64,000 nucleotides of DNA from Moringa oleifera (GCA_021397835.1 JAJFZO010000394.1:248001-312000), one strand, 5' to 3'. Positions 11,557 through 27,300 are shown, numbered from the stretch's first letter. Numbers and translations are program-made. The notes: generated by a model not told the origin, from the letters alone.

Positions 11557-12340
11557 ACATCTTCCCTCAGTAGCATGGCAAGGTTACAAGGCCTAACATG
11601 CAGAGACATAGGGCACACAAATAAAGCAAAAAGCACCCCATGAGAGCTAGCCCTTCGTCATTGCGTTCCTCAATTATGTGCCCAGTGAGGGTGCAACAAG
11701 AGTTGCGTTGCCTGATCCAAGGGCATAGAAGGTAAGTCATGGTTATCTTAATAGGTATGGCCTAGCCATAAGGCTTAGCATACCGTAATAGAGGGCATAC
11801 AGCCAAGCATACCATAGTATATGACGCAAGCCTAGCAGGTGCCCCATGCTAGCAAACCTCTCATCACTAACGCTCTCGATCTGTGCATAATGAATGTGCC
11901 ATGAGAGTTGCGTTGTCTGTTCCAAGGGCATAAAAGGTAGGTAATGGTTGCCCTCAATAAGCATGAAATGGACGTAAGGCCCAATGTACCACGGCACTAG
12001 GTGCACTAGCCAAGCTAAAAGCGCCCCACATGAGCCAACCCTCATCATTATGTCCTCTATCCTATGCAATAGCTACCACCAATAGGCATGGTATAAGCGT
12101 AAGCCTAAGCTTGCTGTAGTACCAAGCCTAGAGTGCCACGCGTAAGCAAGCTGTAAGTACCTTGTGAGGCATTATGAGGTCTAAAAGTGTTGATTACATG
12201 GGCTAGCTAGGCTCCACCATGGTCCTAAGCTATGCTCAACTCCTAGGGCGACCATGGGTGGCAAAAGGCACACTGGATAGGTTGGCATGCATGCACACTA
12301 GGCCATCTAAGGCCAACGTTGCACCAATGTGTTGGCTGTA
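11557..12340 (+). repeat. rDNA IGS 180-bp subrepeats (about 4 copies)
   Basis: The 180-bp subrepeat resumes to the right of the CACTA-like insert (CAGTAGCATGGCAAGG) and runs into the first composite repeat. Copies retain AAGGGCATA.AAGG and CCAAGC landmarks. The open frames on either strand here come from the repeat. Confidence 0.8.
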
Positions 12341-15300
12341 AAGCTCAATTGCGAACTTTTTGTAAATTGATCATCTTTTAATTATTGAATTGCTCTAGCA
12401 ATCATTGAAATAAATCATGCAATTCATTAAGAGTCTGCCCCTTAAATTTAGGAGTATTCCGACTCACGAGCTAATTTTTTTATGGTTGTTTGAATTTTAA
12501 AATGTTTAAAATTGCTAAAACAATTAGATGTTTAAAAAATTTTAAAATTTTTTATGTTAATAGATCTTATTATTCTTTATGTCTAACCGATATTACAACT
12601 CAAAACCTTTTACAAATAATTTTTCAAGCTTATTAGGATGTGTTAGACATATTGATGTTTCCTCCTAGGAAATGTGCATTTTCATTTAAGACTTTTTAAA
12701 AGGGAAAAGCACACCTGCATGGTGGTTGCTCATGGTCCATACATGTTCCCCCCCTGCCCACCCACGTGGGTGAGCTTTGGGCATAGAAAACCCCATTCAT
12801 GTGGCATGGGGGCAAGGCCTAGCGTGCTGCAACATAAGGCACGCCAGCCAAGCCAAAAGAGCCCACGCAAGCTAACCCCTTCGTCGCTGAGTCCCTCGAT
12901 CATGTGATTAGCGAACATGCTATGAGCGTTACATGTCTTGATCTAAAGGCGTGAGAGGGAAGTCAAGGCTGCCCCCAGTAGGCATGGCATGGGCATAAGA
13001 AGTAGCATGCTGTAACATAAGGTGCGCCAACCAAGCTAAGAGCATGCCACGCAAGTATGCTGTAAGTAAATTATGAGGCGTGGCACGTGTTGTGGGTGTT
13101 GATTACATAGCTTAGCAGGGCAGCCATGGGTGGCTGCAAGTGCACTGGACAAGGCAACATGCATGCACCCTCGGCCAACTAAAGGCCACTCAGCACCAAC
13201 ATGCTAGCCATAATGCCCAATAGTGAATGATTTATGAATTGATAGTCTTTGATTGTTTAATTGCTCTAACTTTGACATAAGAAAATCATGCAATTATTTT
13301 TGAGTTTATCCCTCAAATTTGGAAGCATTTTGACTCACGGCCTATTTTTCATGATTTTTTGAATTTTTGGTTGTATAAAATTCATTAAAAAATTGGTTGC
13401 ATGCAACGAGTGTCACATCATTTGGTCCAAGGACACAAGAGGATAGCCATGGCTGTCATCATCAGGCATGGCATGGGCATGATGCCTAGTGTGTTGTAGC
13501 ACAAGGCACACTAGTGAATCCAAGTGCGCCCATGCAAGCATGTTGCAAGCACGCTATGAGGCTTGCATGTGTTATGGGTGTTGATATCAAGGGCTAGTTG
13601 GGCTAGACCAGGGTCCCAAGCTGTGTTAGACTCTCACGGCATCCATGACTGGCTTTAACTACAGTGGACAGGCAGTATGCATGCCCTTTGGCCATCTAGA
13701 GGTCACATGCATAAACTTGCTGCTTGCAATGCCTAATTGTGAACTTTTTATGAATTGACAGCCATTTATTTATTGAATTGCTCCAAAAATAACTCTAACA
13801 AATCATCCAATCCTTTACGAGTGTACCACTTAAATTTTTGAGAAATCCAAACTACAAACTACTTTTCAGTATTTATTAAATTTTTTAGTCTATAAAATTC
13901 ATAAAAACAAATTGGATACCCAAAAAATTCTGGAAATTTTCATGACTTAAATAAATCATGCAATTCATTAGGAGTCTACCTCCTCAAATATAGGAACATT
14001 CTAACCCATAAGCTATTTTTCATTAATTTCTTGAATTCTTGATTATATAAAATTCATAAAAAAAATATTGGATGCTTAGAAAATTCTTAAATTTTTTATG
14101 TTGGTAGACCTGATTATTCTTTATATCTATGCAAAATTTTCAGCTTAAAAATTGTTGTAAATAATTTTTTAGACCCATTATGATGTTTGAGACAGAATAA
14201 TGTTTTCCACCTGCCAGAAGTGAATTTTCATTTAACACTCTTTAAGAAGGAATAATGTTTTCCACTTGCCAAAAGTGAATTTTCATTTAACACTCTTTAA
14301 GAGGGAGGAGCTTACTTGCTTAGTGGGCACGGATAGGTCATGTGTACTCCTCTCTTCCCACCAACATGGGCAGCGCGAGGCTTCAAGGCCTCGTATGCTA
14401 TGACATAATGCACGCTAGCCACATCAAAAGAGCCTCACGGATGCCAGTCCCTCATCATTATGTCCTTCGGTCGTGTGCCTAGCAAGTGTGCCATGAGCAT
14501 TACGTTGCCTTGTCCAAAGGCATGGCTGCCCATTAAAAGCACAGCATGGGTGCAAGGCCCAACATTCTTAAGCACAAGGCACACCAATCAAGCTAAGAGC
14601 ACCCTCCGTAAGCAAACTGCAAGCATGCTACTAAGTGTTGCATGTTCTGTGGGTCTTGATTACATGGGTTAGCTGGGCTCGACCATGCCCTTAAGCTATG
14701 ATGGACTTTCAAGGCAACCACGGGTGGCTATAAGTGCACGAGACAAGGCAGCATGCATGCACCCTACGCCATCTAGAGGCAATGTGACAATGCCTATTTG
14801 TGAACTTTTATGACTAGACAATCTCGTAACTATGGAATTGCTTCATAATTGTCTCAAATAAATTGTGCAATTTGTTTGGAGTGCACCTCCCACGTTTGGG
14901 AGCATTTTGACCCATGAGCTGTTTTTTTCATCATCTTTTGAATTGGTGGTAGTATGAATTCAATAAAAAAAGATTGGATGCATAGAAAATTTTGAAATTC
15001 TCTATGTTTGTGGATTTGACTATTCTCTACATTTATGCAAAATTTCAGCCCAAAACTACTTGTAAATAATTTTTTGGGCCTATAATGATGACTCAAACAT
15101 ATTGATGTTTCCTCCTACTGGAAGTGAATTTTCATTTAAGAGACTTTAGAGGGAAAGAGCTCACCTACATGGGGGGCATTGACGGGTCATATTTGCTCTC
15201 CCCAGCCCATCAACATAGGCAAGTGCCAGATGTGGGAAATGTAGCTCACATGGTAAAAAGGTAAGGCCTAGTGTGTTACAGCAGAAGACGCGCCAGCCAA

Positions 15301-18300
15301 GCCAAGAGAGCCCTACGCTAGCCAGCCTCCTATTGTTACGTCCCTCAATCATGTGCCCATCAAATGTGCGAAGAGCATTGGATCTCCTGGTCTGAGGGCA
15401 TAAAAGGCTAGTCACAACTGTCCCTAGTAGGCATGGCAAAGGCGCAAGGCCTAGCATGCTGCAGAACAAGGTATGCCAGCCAATCCAAGAGCACGTCATG
15501 CAAGCAAGCTGCAAGTACATTATAAGGAGTCTCACGTGTTATGATGTTGATTACATGGGCCAGCTAGGCTAGACCATGGCCCTAAGCTAAGCAGGACTCT
15601 CAAGGCTGCCATGGGTGGCTGCATGTGCACTAGATAGGACAACAAGCATGCACCTTAGTCATATAAAGGCAACATTGCACATTTATGCTGGCTGCAATGC
15701 CCAATTAGGAGTCGACCCTTCAAATTTGATAGCATTCAAGCTCACACACTAGTTTTCATGATTTTTTAAATTTTTGATGGTACAAAATTCATACAAAAAA
15801 ATTAAATGCTCAAAAAATTTGAAGTTTTTTATGTTGGTAGATTTGATCATTCTCTACATCGGTGTAAAATTTTAGCTTAAAAATCTTTGTAAATAATTTT
15901 TTATGTCCATTATAATGGCCTAAACATATTGATGTTTTTTCCTATCAAAAGTGAATTTTCATTTAAGACACTTTAGGTGGCAGGAGCTCACATGCTTGGT
16001 AGGCACCGACAGACAATGTGTGCTCCTCACTTACCCCCTCTCCCCCCTTAATATAGGTAGGTGCTGGGTGTGGGAAATTGAGAGCACATGGCATGGGCGA
16101 AAGGCCCAATGTCCTACGGCATAAGATGTGCAAACCATGCCCATAGAGCCCCATGCGAGCCAGCCCCTCATCTTTACGTCGCTCAATCATATGCCTAGCG
16201 AACATGCCACGAGTGCCACATCATTTGGTCCCAGGGCATGAGAGGCTAGCCACGGATATCCCTAATAAATATGGCATAGGCATACGACCCAGCTTGCCAT
16301 AGCATAGGACGCACTAGCCAAGCCAAGAGCACCCACACAAGCAAGCTGGAAGCACATTGTAAGGTGTCAAACGTACTATTGGTGCTGATTACATGGTCTA
16401 GCTAGGCCAGACCATAGCCCCAAATTTTGTTGGACTCTCAAGGCAACCATGCGTGCTTGCAGATGCATTGGACAGGGTAGCATGCATGCACCTTAGGCCA
16501 TTTGGAGGTAATCTTGCACCAACATAGGGGCTACAATGGCTAGGTGCAAAGTTTTTATGAATTGACAGTCTTTTGATTGTTGACTTGCTCCAAAAATGAC
16601 TTAAATAAGTCATGCAATTTATTAGGAGTCTGCCTCCTTAAATGTAGGAACATTTTGAGTCTCAAACTATCTTTCAGTAATTTCATGAATTCTTCATCGT
16701 ATAAAATTCTTAAAAAGAATTTGATACTTAAAAAATTTGTAAATATTTTTATGTTGATAGACATAATTATTCTCCACATCTATGCAAAATTTCGCTTTAA
16801 AACACCTTGTAAATAATTTTTTTAAACCCATTATGTTAACCCAAACATATTGATGTTCCTTCCTATCGCAAGTTAATTTTTATTTAAGACTTTTTAGGAG
16901 GGATGAGCTTACTTACTTGATGGGCGCTCACACGCCATGTGTGCTCCCCCTACCCACCCATATGGGTAGGTGTAGGGTACAAAAAACGTAGCACACATGG
17001 CATAGGTGCAAGGCCAAGCATGCTATGGCACAAGGCATGCCAACCAAGCTAAGAGAGTCCCACGCAAGCTAATCTCTCATCACCTAGACAAGGGCACAAG
17101 ATGCTCACCATGATCATCCTTGAGAAGCATGACATGATTGTAAGGTTAAGCTGGATGTGATACATAACGCATTAGCCAATCAAATAGCACTCCATGCAAG
17201 CAAGCCATAAGCACGTTGTGAGGCGTCGAACATGCTACGGGTGTTGATTACATGGGCTAGCATTGTTGGACCATGGCCCTAAACTATGCTGGACTCTTAA
17301 GGCAACCATGGGTGACTGCTGGTGGATTTGACAAGTAGCATGCATGTCCTCTAAGGCCGTTTAGATGCAATGTAGTGCGAGTGTGCTGGCTGTAATGCCC
17401 AGTTGTAAAATTTTTAAGAATTAAGGTCTTTTGAATAGGAGTTTACCCCTCAAATTTAAGAGTATTTCGACTCGCAGATTATTTTTCATGATATTTTAAA
17501 TTTTTAGCTATGCAAAATTCATAAAAAAATAAATATTTAAAAAATTCTTAAATTTTATGTTAGTAGATTTGATTATTCTTTACATTTATGCAAAATTTTA
17601 GCTAAAAAATTCTTATCTATAATTTTTTAGATGCATTATGATGGCTTAGATATATCGATATTTTTGCTTGTCTAAAGTGAATTTTCATTTAAAACACTTT
17701 AGGGGGGAGGGCCACACCTAGTTGGTGGATGCTCACAGGCCATGCGTGCTGCCTCTTTGCCCCTCATGTGAGCTAGCCCCTCGTTGCTAGTTCCCTCGAT
17801 CGTGTGACAAAAGAGCATGCCACAAAAGCAACATCATGTAGTCGAAGGGCATAGGAGGCAAGCAATGAACACCCTAGTAAGGACAGCATGGTTAGAATGC
17901 CTAGCATATTATTGCATATAAGGCGCCAGCCAAGCTAAGAGCGCCCCACACAAGCCAACTCTTAGAGACTATATCCCTTAATGGTGTGCCCAGCAAGCTT
18001 GCCATGAGCACTGCGTCAAACAGTCCAAGGGCATGGGAGGCTAGCCGTAACTACCTCCAATAGGCATGGATTGGGCATAAGGCCTAATGAGTTGTAGCAA
18101 AAGTCGTCTCGTACAAGCAAGTTACAAGCACGCTGTAAGGCATCGCACATGCTATGGTTATTGATTACATGGGCTAGTTGGGCTAGACCATGGCTTTAAG
18201 TTATGCTAGACTCTAAGGAACCCATGGGTGGCTACAAGGTCACTTAACAAGGCTACATGGATGCACCTTGGGCCATCTAGAGTCAGCACTACAGCAATAT

Positions 18301-21300
18301 GCTAGCTCTAATGCCTAGTTGTTAACTTTTTGTGAATTGGTGATCTTTTCATAGTTAAATTGCTTCATAAAATACTTAAATAAATCATGTAGTTTGTTAG
18401 GAGTCTGGCTTTCAAATTTGGGAGCATTCCAACTCACTGGTTATTTTTCATGGTTTTATAAATTTTTGGCTAAACAAAATTCACAAAAAAATTAGATGCT
18501 TAAAAAATTCATTTTTTTTATTTGGTAGATTTGATTATTCTCTACGTTTGTGCAAAAATTTAACTCAAAACTCTTTCTAAATAAATCTTTAAACCTGTTA
18601 TGATGACTCATACATACTGATGTTTTCTCCTGCTGGAAGTGAATTTTCATTTAATACTTTTTAGGGGCAGGAGCCCACCTACTTTTTGGCCATAAGTCGT
18701 GCGTGCTCCCTTTTAGCCCACCCATAGTGGCAAGTCTTGAGTGTGGGAAACCCAACCCACTTGGCATTGGCATAAGATCTGGTGTGCTGTGGCACAAGAC
18801 CTAGTGTGCTACGGCACAAGGTGCACCAGCCAAGCCAAGAGAGCCTCACACGAGCCAACCTTCCATCTCTACATCCCTCGATAGTGCGCCTAGTGAGCAT
18901 GCCATGAGTGCTTGGTCTAAGAGTGTCGGAGGTTAGCCACTATTGTCCGCAATAAGCACGGCATGGGTACGAGGCCTAATGTACTATTGCATAAGGTATG
19001 CTAACCAATCCAAGAGCGCCCCACGCCTCACGTAAATAAGCGACAAAGTGCTGCACGTGTTATGGTTGTTAATTACATGGGATAGCTGGGCTAGACCATG
19101 GCCCCAAACTATGTTAGACTCTCAGGGCAGCCATGGTTGGCCGCTAATACATTGGGTAAGGCAGCATGCATGCATCATGAGTTATCTAGAGGCAACGCTG
19201 CATGTGTGTGCTGATTGTAATGCTCAGTTGAAAAATTTTTATGAATCGATGGTCTTTTGATTGTTAAATTGCTCAAGAAATGACTTAAATAAATCATGCA
19301 GCTCATTAGGAGTCTATTCCTCAAATGTGGGAGCATTCCAACTCATGAGTTATTTTTAATGATTTTTTTAATTTTTCAGCTGCATAAAATTCATAGAAAA
19401 ATGGATGCTCAAAAAATTTTAAAATTTTTTGGGTTTGTAGATTTGATTGTTCTCTACATTTGTGCAAAATTTCACCTCAAACACTATTTCTAAATAAAGT
19501 TTTTCCACCCATTATGATGGCTCACATATAAAGATGTTTCCTCCTACCAGAAGTGAATTATTATTTAAGACTCTTTAAGGGGGAGGAGCTCGCATGCTTG
19601 GTAGGTGCTCATTAGTCCCATGTGCTCCTTTTTGCATACCAACATGGGCAGGCACTAGGAAGGAAACCCAGTGCACATGGCATGTGCGCAAGGCCTAGCG
19701 TGTTGTGGCATATGGCGTGCTTGCCAAGCAATAGAGCCCTACGTGAGCTAGCCCCTCGTCACTACATTCCTCGGTCGTGTTCCCTGTGAGCATACCACGT
19801 GTGCCACATTGCCTAGTCTAAGGGCACAAGAGGCTAGCCATAGCTATCTTCAACAAGCATGGGATGGGTGCAACGCTTGAAGTGTGGTAGCACAAAGCAC
19901 GCCAACCAAGCTAACAACGCTCCACATAAGCAAGACACAAGCACGTTGTGAGGTGTTACACATGTTGTGGTTGTTGATCAAATGGGTTAATAGGGCTTAG
20001 TCGTGGCTCCAAACTGTGCTGGACTCTTAGGGTTGCGATGGGTGGCTACAGGTGCACTAGACTGGGCGGAATGCATGCACCCTAGGCCATTTGAAGGTAG
20101 CACTACATGAAAGTGCTGGTGACAATGCCTAGTTGCTAGATTTTGTGAAGTGATGATCTTTTGATTGTTGAATTGCTCTAAAAATACATAATGTAAATAA
20201 ATGATGCAATTCATTAGGAGTCTACCCTTTAAATTCATTCAAACTATTTTTGTTCTGGTAAATATGATTGTTCTATGTAGCTATCTAAAATTATAGCTCA
20301 AAATTCCTTTTAAATAATCTTTTAGATCTACTGTGATGGCTCAAGCATATTGATATTTCCTCTTATTAAAAGTGAATTTTCATTTAAGACACTTTAGAAG
20401 TGAGGAGCTCACTTGCATAGTAGGTGCCCACATGCCATGCGTGTTTGCTTGACCAAAACACATGGGCAGCCACTGGACGTGGAAGACCTAGCCGACATTG
20501 CATGTGCACAAGGCTTGGCGTGATGCTAGATAAGGCATGCCTACCAAGCCAAGAGAGCCCCATATGGGCTAGCCCCTCGTTGCTGCGTCCCTCAATTATG
20601 TGCCTAGCAAGCAAGCCATGACACCTCGTCCAATGGTGTAGGAGGCTAGCCACAACTGTCACTAGTATGCTCAACGTGGGCACAAGGTGCAATAGCCAAG
20701 CCAAGAGTGTCCCACGCTAGCAAGTTGCAAGCAAAGTGTAAGGTGTTGCATGTGCTATAGGCATTGATGACATGGGTTAGCTTAATTAGACCATGGGCCC
20801 AAGTAATGTTGGACTCTCAAGGTAGCCATGGGTTGTTGCAAGTGCACTAGTGAGGGCAGTATGCATGCACCATGGGCCATCTAAAGAAAACACTGCAGCA
20901 ACATGCTAGCCATAATGGCTGTGAACTTTTTGTGAATTGACAATCTTCTAATCGTTGAATTGCTCTAGAAATAACTCAAACAAATCAGCCAATTCATTAG
21001 GAATTGCCTCTTAAATTTGGCTACATTCAAACTCGTGAGCAATTTTTCATATTTATTGAATTTTTTACTATATAAAATTCCTAAAAAAATTGAATGCATA
21101 AAAAATTCAAAATTTTTTTTGTGTTAGTAGATTTGATTATTCTCTACATTTATGCAAGATTTCAGCTCAAAAGTCATTGTAAATAATTTTTAGACACATT
21201 ATGATGGCTCAAATATATTGGTGTTTCCTTTCGTCAGAAGCAAATTTTCTTTTAAGACTCTTTAAAAGGGAGCAGCTCTCCTACTTAATGGGCGCTAATG

Positions 21301-24300
21301 GGTCAAGTGTGCTCTCCCCTGCTCCCCATATGGGCAAGCACTAGGCATGGGAAATACAATGCACATGGCTTGGGCATAAGGCCTAGCGTGCTGCAGCATA
21401 ACGCATGCTAGCCAAGCTGATAATGCCCTATGCTAGCCAACCCTTTGTAGCTACATGCCTCAATCATGTGCCCAGCGGGCACACCATGAGCACTTAGTGT
21501 AAGGGCATGAGAGATTAGCGATGGCTGTCCTTATTAGGCACGGTATATGTGCAAGGCCCAGGATGTTATAGCATAAGGCATGCCAGCCAAGCCGAGAGCG
21601 CCCCACACAAGCAAGCCACAAGTACGTTATAAGGCATTGCACGTACTATAGGTGTTGATTACATGGGTTTTCTCGGCTAGATCACAGCCCCAAGCTATGC
21701 TTGACTCTAAGGGGAGCCGTGGGTTGCTGGAGGTGCACTAGATAAGGCAGCATGCATCAACCTTCGTCATCTAGAGGAAATGCTACAGTAACGTGTTAGG
21801 TGCAATGCCCAATTGTGACCTTTTTATTAATACCCTTTTAATTGTAGGATTTATCTAAAAACGACTCTAATAAATTATGCAATTCATTAAGAGTTTGCCT
21901 CTCAAATTTGGAAGCATTCTAGCTCACAAGCTATTTTTCTTGATTTTTTTTTTACTATACAAACTTCATTAAAAAATTAGATGTTAAGAAAATTTTGAAA
22001 TATTTCTTATCGCTATATCTGATTATTCTTTACATCTATGCAAAATTTTCCTCAAAACTCCTCATGAATAATTTTTTAAAATCATTATGATAATGGCTCA
22101 AACATATTGATGTTTTCTCATGTCATAAGTGAATTTTCATTTAAGACTTTTTAAGGGAGAGGAGCTCACCTACTTAATGCGTACTCATGGGCTGTGCATG
22201 CTCCTTCCTTGCCTACCCACATGGGCAGGTGCTGGGCATGACAAACCCAATGCACATGCCATGGGCACAAGGCCCAGCGTGCTGTAGCACAAGGCACGTG
22301 AGCCAAACCAAGAGAGTCCTACGCAAGCAAGCACCGAGTCTCAATGTTCGACGATTATTTCCCAATGAGCGTGTCGTGAGGGTTGCGTTGCTTAGTTCAA
22401 GGGCATCAAAAGATAGCCACAGTTACCCTAAGCAAGTATGACATGGGCATAAGGTCGAGTGTGTTATAGCACAAAGCACGCTAGCCAAGCTAAGAGTGCC
22501 TCACACAAGCAAGCTGCAAACACAATATGACGTGTTGCATGTGCTGAGAGTGTTGATTACATGGCCTAGCTGGGCTAAATAATGACCCAAGCAGTGTTTG
22601 ACTCTCAGAACAGCCATGGGTGGCTATAGGTGCACTGGATAGGGCAGCATCCATGCACCCTAAGCCATCTAGAGGTAACATTGCACTAATATGCTGACCA
22701 CAATGCCTAATTGTGAACTTTCTTTTAATTGGTGATCTTTTGATTATTAAATAGCTTCAAAAAATGACTTAAATAAATCATAAAATTCATTTAGACTCAG
22801 CCTTTTAAATTTGGGAGCATCCCGACTCACGAGCTATTTTTCATGATTTTTTGAATTTTTAACTATATAAAAGTCATAAAAAAATTTGGATGCACCAAAA
22901 ATTCCAAAATTTTTATGTTGGTAGATTTGATTGTTCTCTACATCTATTTAAAATTTTAGCTTAAAATTCATCATCATTAACTTTTTAGACCAATTAGGAC
23001 AGCTTACACATATTGATATTTACCATGCCAAAAGTAAATTTTCGTTTAAGACTCTTTAGGGGGGAGCTCACCTGTTTGGTAGGCACTTGCTGGCCATGCA
23101 TGCTCCCCTCTTTCCCACCCACATGGCTAAGAGCTGGGCATGGGAAACTAAGCACACACTGCATGGATGCAAGGCCCAGCATGCTATGGCACAAGGCTCA
23201 CCAGCCAAGCCATGAAATTCGCACACGAGCTAGCCCTTCCTTGGTACATCCCTTTATCGTGTGCCTTACGAGCATGCCATGAGCATCGCATTGCTTGGTC
23301 TAATGGTATGCAAGGCTAACCACATCTGTCCCCATCGGGCATAGCATGGGCCTAAGCCCAGCGTGCTATAGCACAAGGCATGCTAGCCAAGCTAAGGGCG
23401 CCCCTTACGGGTAAGCCACAAGTGTGTTGTGAGGCATCGCACATGCTATGCGTGTTCATTACCTAGGGTAATTAGGGTAGATCATGGCCCCAATCTGTGC
23501 TGGACTTTCAGAGCAGCCATGGGTGGCTGTAGGTTCACTAGACAAGCCATCAAGAGGCAACATTGCACTAACGTGCTGGTTGTAATGTCTAATTGTCCAC
23601 TTATTATGAATTGACAATCATCTCATTCTTGAGTTGCACCAAAAGTAACCCCAATGAATGATGCAATTCATTAGGATTTTGTTCCTCAAATTCGGAAGTA
23701 TTCCAGCTCAGGGGCTATTTTTGTGATTTTCTTAATTTTTTGACTATATAAAATTCATTAAAAAAAAGATACTCAGAAAATTTTAAAATTTTTGATGTTG
23801 GTAGATCTAATTACTCTCTACATCTATGCAAAAATTTTGGTTCAAAACTCCTTATAAATAATTTTTTAAACGCATTATGATGATTACGACATATTTATGT
23901 TTTCTTATACCAAAAGTGAATTTTCATTTAAGACACTTTGAGGGGGATGAGCTCACCTGCTTGATACGTGCTGATGTGCCATGTGTGCATCCCTCTTGCA
24001 TACCTATATGGGTAGGCACTAGGTATGCCTAGCGCATATGCCATGGCCGCATGGCTTAACGTGCTGCAGCATAAGATGCACCAGCCAAGCCATGAAAACG
24101 CCACGCTAGCGAACCCATCATCAATACATCACTCGATCATGTGCCCAGCAAGCATGCCATGAGTGCCTTGGTCCAAAGCTACAGGAGGCTAGCCACAGTT
24201 ATCCCCATCAGGGAAAGTATGGGCACAGGGCCAAGAATACTATAGCATCAAGCATGCCAAACAAGCCGAGAGTGCCCCACGTAAGCAAGCCATAAGTATG

Positions 24301-27300
24301 CTGTGAGGCATTGTGCTTGTTGTGCAAAATTTCATGGGTTAACTAAGCAAAACCATGGCCCTAAGTTATGCTTGACTCCAAGGGCAGCCATGGGTGCCTA
24401 TAGGTATGCTGGACAAGGTAGCATGCATGCACCCTAGGCCATCTAGAGGCAACCGTACACCAACGTGCCAGCTGCAATTCCCTATTGCGAACTTTTTTGG
24501 TATTTACGGTCTTTTAACTATTGAATTGCTCTAAAAATGACTCAAATAATTCACGTAATTCATTAGGAATCTACCCCTCCAATATGGATGTATTCAAACT
24601 CACAGGCTATTTTTCATGGTTTATTGAATTTTTGGTTGTACAAAATTCATACAAAAAAATTGGACGCCCAAAAAATTTTGAAATTTTTTATGTTGATAGA
24701 TCTGATTTTTCTCAACATTTGTGCAAGTTTTCAGCTCAAAACTCCCTGTAAATAATTTTTTGGAGCTATTATAATGACTCAGACATATTGATATTTCCTC
24801 TAGTCAGAAGTGATATTTCATTTAAGAATGTTTCGATAGATAAGTTTACCTACTTTATAGGTACTCACGGATCATGCATGCTTATGCCTAACCTCCCACA
24901 TAGGTAGGCAATGAGCATAGGAAGCCTAGCATGCCTTATGCCAAGAGAGCCCCTTATCATTGCATCCCTCGATCGTGTGCCCAGCGAGCATGCCACAAGC
25001 ATCTCATTACTTAGGCACGGGAGGCTAGCCATGGCTGTCCCTATCAGGCATGGGCATGGGCACAAGGCCCAGCATGCTATAGCATAAGGCACGCAACCAA
25101 GCCAAAAGTGCCACACATAAGCAAGCAGGAACCATGCCACAACACGTTGAACGTGTTGTTAGTGTTAATTACATGGACTAGCTAGGCTAGACCATGGACT
25201 AAAACAATCCTAGACTTTTAGCATAGTTATGGGTGCCCCCACGTGCAATGGATAAGGCAGCATGCATGAAACCTAGGCCATCTAGAGGCAACACTACACT
25301 AATGTGCTAGCCGCAATGGCAAATTGTGAACTTTTTTATGAATTGATGATATTCAGATTGTTGAATTGCTCTGAAAATAGCACAAATAAATTATGTAATT
25401 TGTTAGGAGTTTGCCCCTCAAATATAGGAGTATTCAACCTCATGGGTAATTTTTCATGATTTTTAATTTTTGACTGTAAAATTCATACAAAAAATTAGAT
25501 GCTAAAAAAATTTTAAAATTTTTTATATTGGTAGTCCTAATCATTCTTTATATTTGGCAAAGATTTTAGTTCAAATCTTCTTAAAAATAATTTGTTAGAC
25601 CCACAATCACGGCTTAAACATACTGATGTTTCATTCCACCAGAAGTGAAGTTCCATTTAAGACTCTTTAGAGGGATGAGCTTACCTGATTGGTGGGTGCT
25701 TACGGGCCTTGCGTGCTACCTCCTTATCCACCCACATGGGTAAGCCCTAGGTGTGAGAAACTCAATGCACATGGCTTGAGCACAAGACCTAGTGTTCTAC
25801 AGCACAAGGTGCGTTAGCCAAGCTAAGAAAGGCCCACACGTGCTTCATCATAATTTTCCTTGATCGTGTCCCTATCGAGCGTGCCATGAGTGCCACACCA
25901 CCTGGTCCAAAGGCATGGGAGGATAGCAATAATTTTCCCTAGCAGGCATAGTATGGGTACAAGGCCTAGAGTGCTATAACATAAGCATGCCGACCAAGCC
26001 AAGAGCGTCCCATACAAGCAAGTCGTAAGCATGCTTTAAGGCATCGCATGTGCTGTGGTTGTTGATTACATAGGCTAGCTAGGCTACATCATGGCTCCAA
26101 CCAATGATAAAGTAATAAGGCAACCTTAGGTGGCTTCAAGTAGGCTAGACAGGGTACCAATGTTGCACCCTAAGCCATCTAGAGGCAATGTTGCACCAAC
26201 ATGTTGGTCATAATGCCTAATTATGAGCATTTTGTGCATTAACGGTCTTTCGATTTTTGAATTACTCTAAAAATCGCTAAATAAATCATATAATTCATTA
26301 GTAGTTTGCCTCTCAAATTTGGGAGTGTTCTGACTCATGGGTTTGTTTCATGATTTTTTAAAATTTTTGATGATCTAAAATTCATTAAAAAAAATATTTG
26401 ATTCTTTGAAAGTTTTTTTTTTTTTTTTTTAAGGATGGCCTCCCAATAGGTACAAAATGGGTAAAAGGCCTAACGTGCTATAGCACACGTCTAAGCTAAG
26501 CTAATAATGCCCCTAGCAAAGAGGCCGAAAACACACTCTCAGGCATTACATGTGCCATGGTTGTTGATTACGTGGGCTCAAGCTCTAATGCACTCCCAGA
26601 GCAGCCATGGGTGGCTGCAGGTGCATTGGACAAGGTAGCATGCATGCACCCTAGGCCATCTAAAAGCAAAGTTACACCAACACATTAGCCACAATGTGCA
26701 AGTGTGAGCTTTTTATGAATTGATGGTCTTTTGATTGTTGAATTGCTCTAAAAATGACTCCAATAAATCACATAATTCATTAGAAGTCGGCCCTTCAAAA
26801 TTAGCGCATTCCAACTCACAGGCTACTGTTCATTAAAAAATTAGATTCTCAAAAAATTCTGAAATTTTTTGGGTTAGTAAACATGATTATTACGAAATTG
26901 TAACTCAAAATTCCTTGTACATAATTTTTTAGATCAATTCTGATGACTTAGACATATTGATGTGCCCTCTCACAAGAAGTGGATTTTCATTTAAGATTCT
27001 TTATGGGAAGGAGCTGACTTGCTTGGTAGGCGCTCACAATCCATGTGTGCTCCATCCTGCCACCCATATGGGGAGCCACTGGGCCTGGAAAACTCAGTGC
27101 ATACGACATGGGTGCAAGGCCTAGTGTGCTGCAGCATTAGGCATGGAAGCCAAGCGAAGAGACCCAGCCCGTCGTCGCTACGTCCATTAATTGTGTGCCC
27201 AGCGAGTGTGGTGTGAGCATGTGGTGCAAAGGCATGAAAGGCTGGCCATGACTATCCCCATCAGGCATGATATGAGTATAAGACCTAGCATGCTGTAGCA

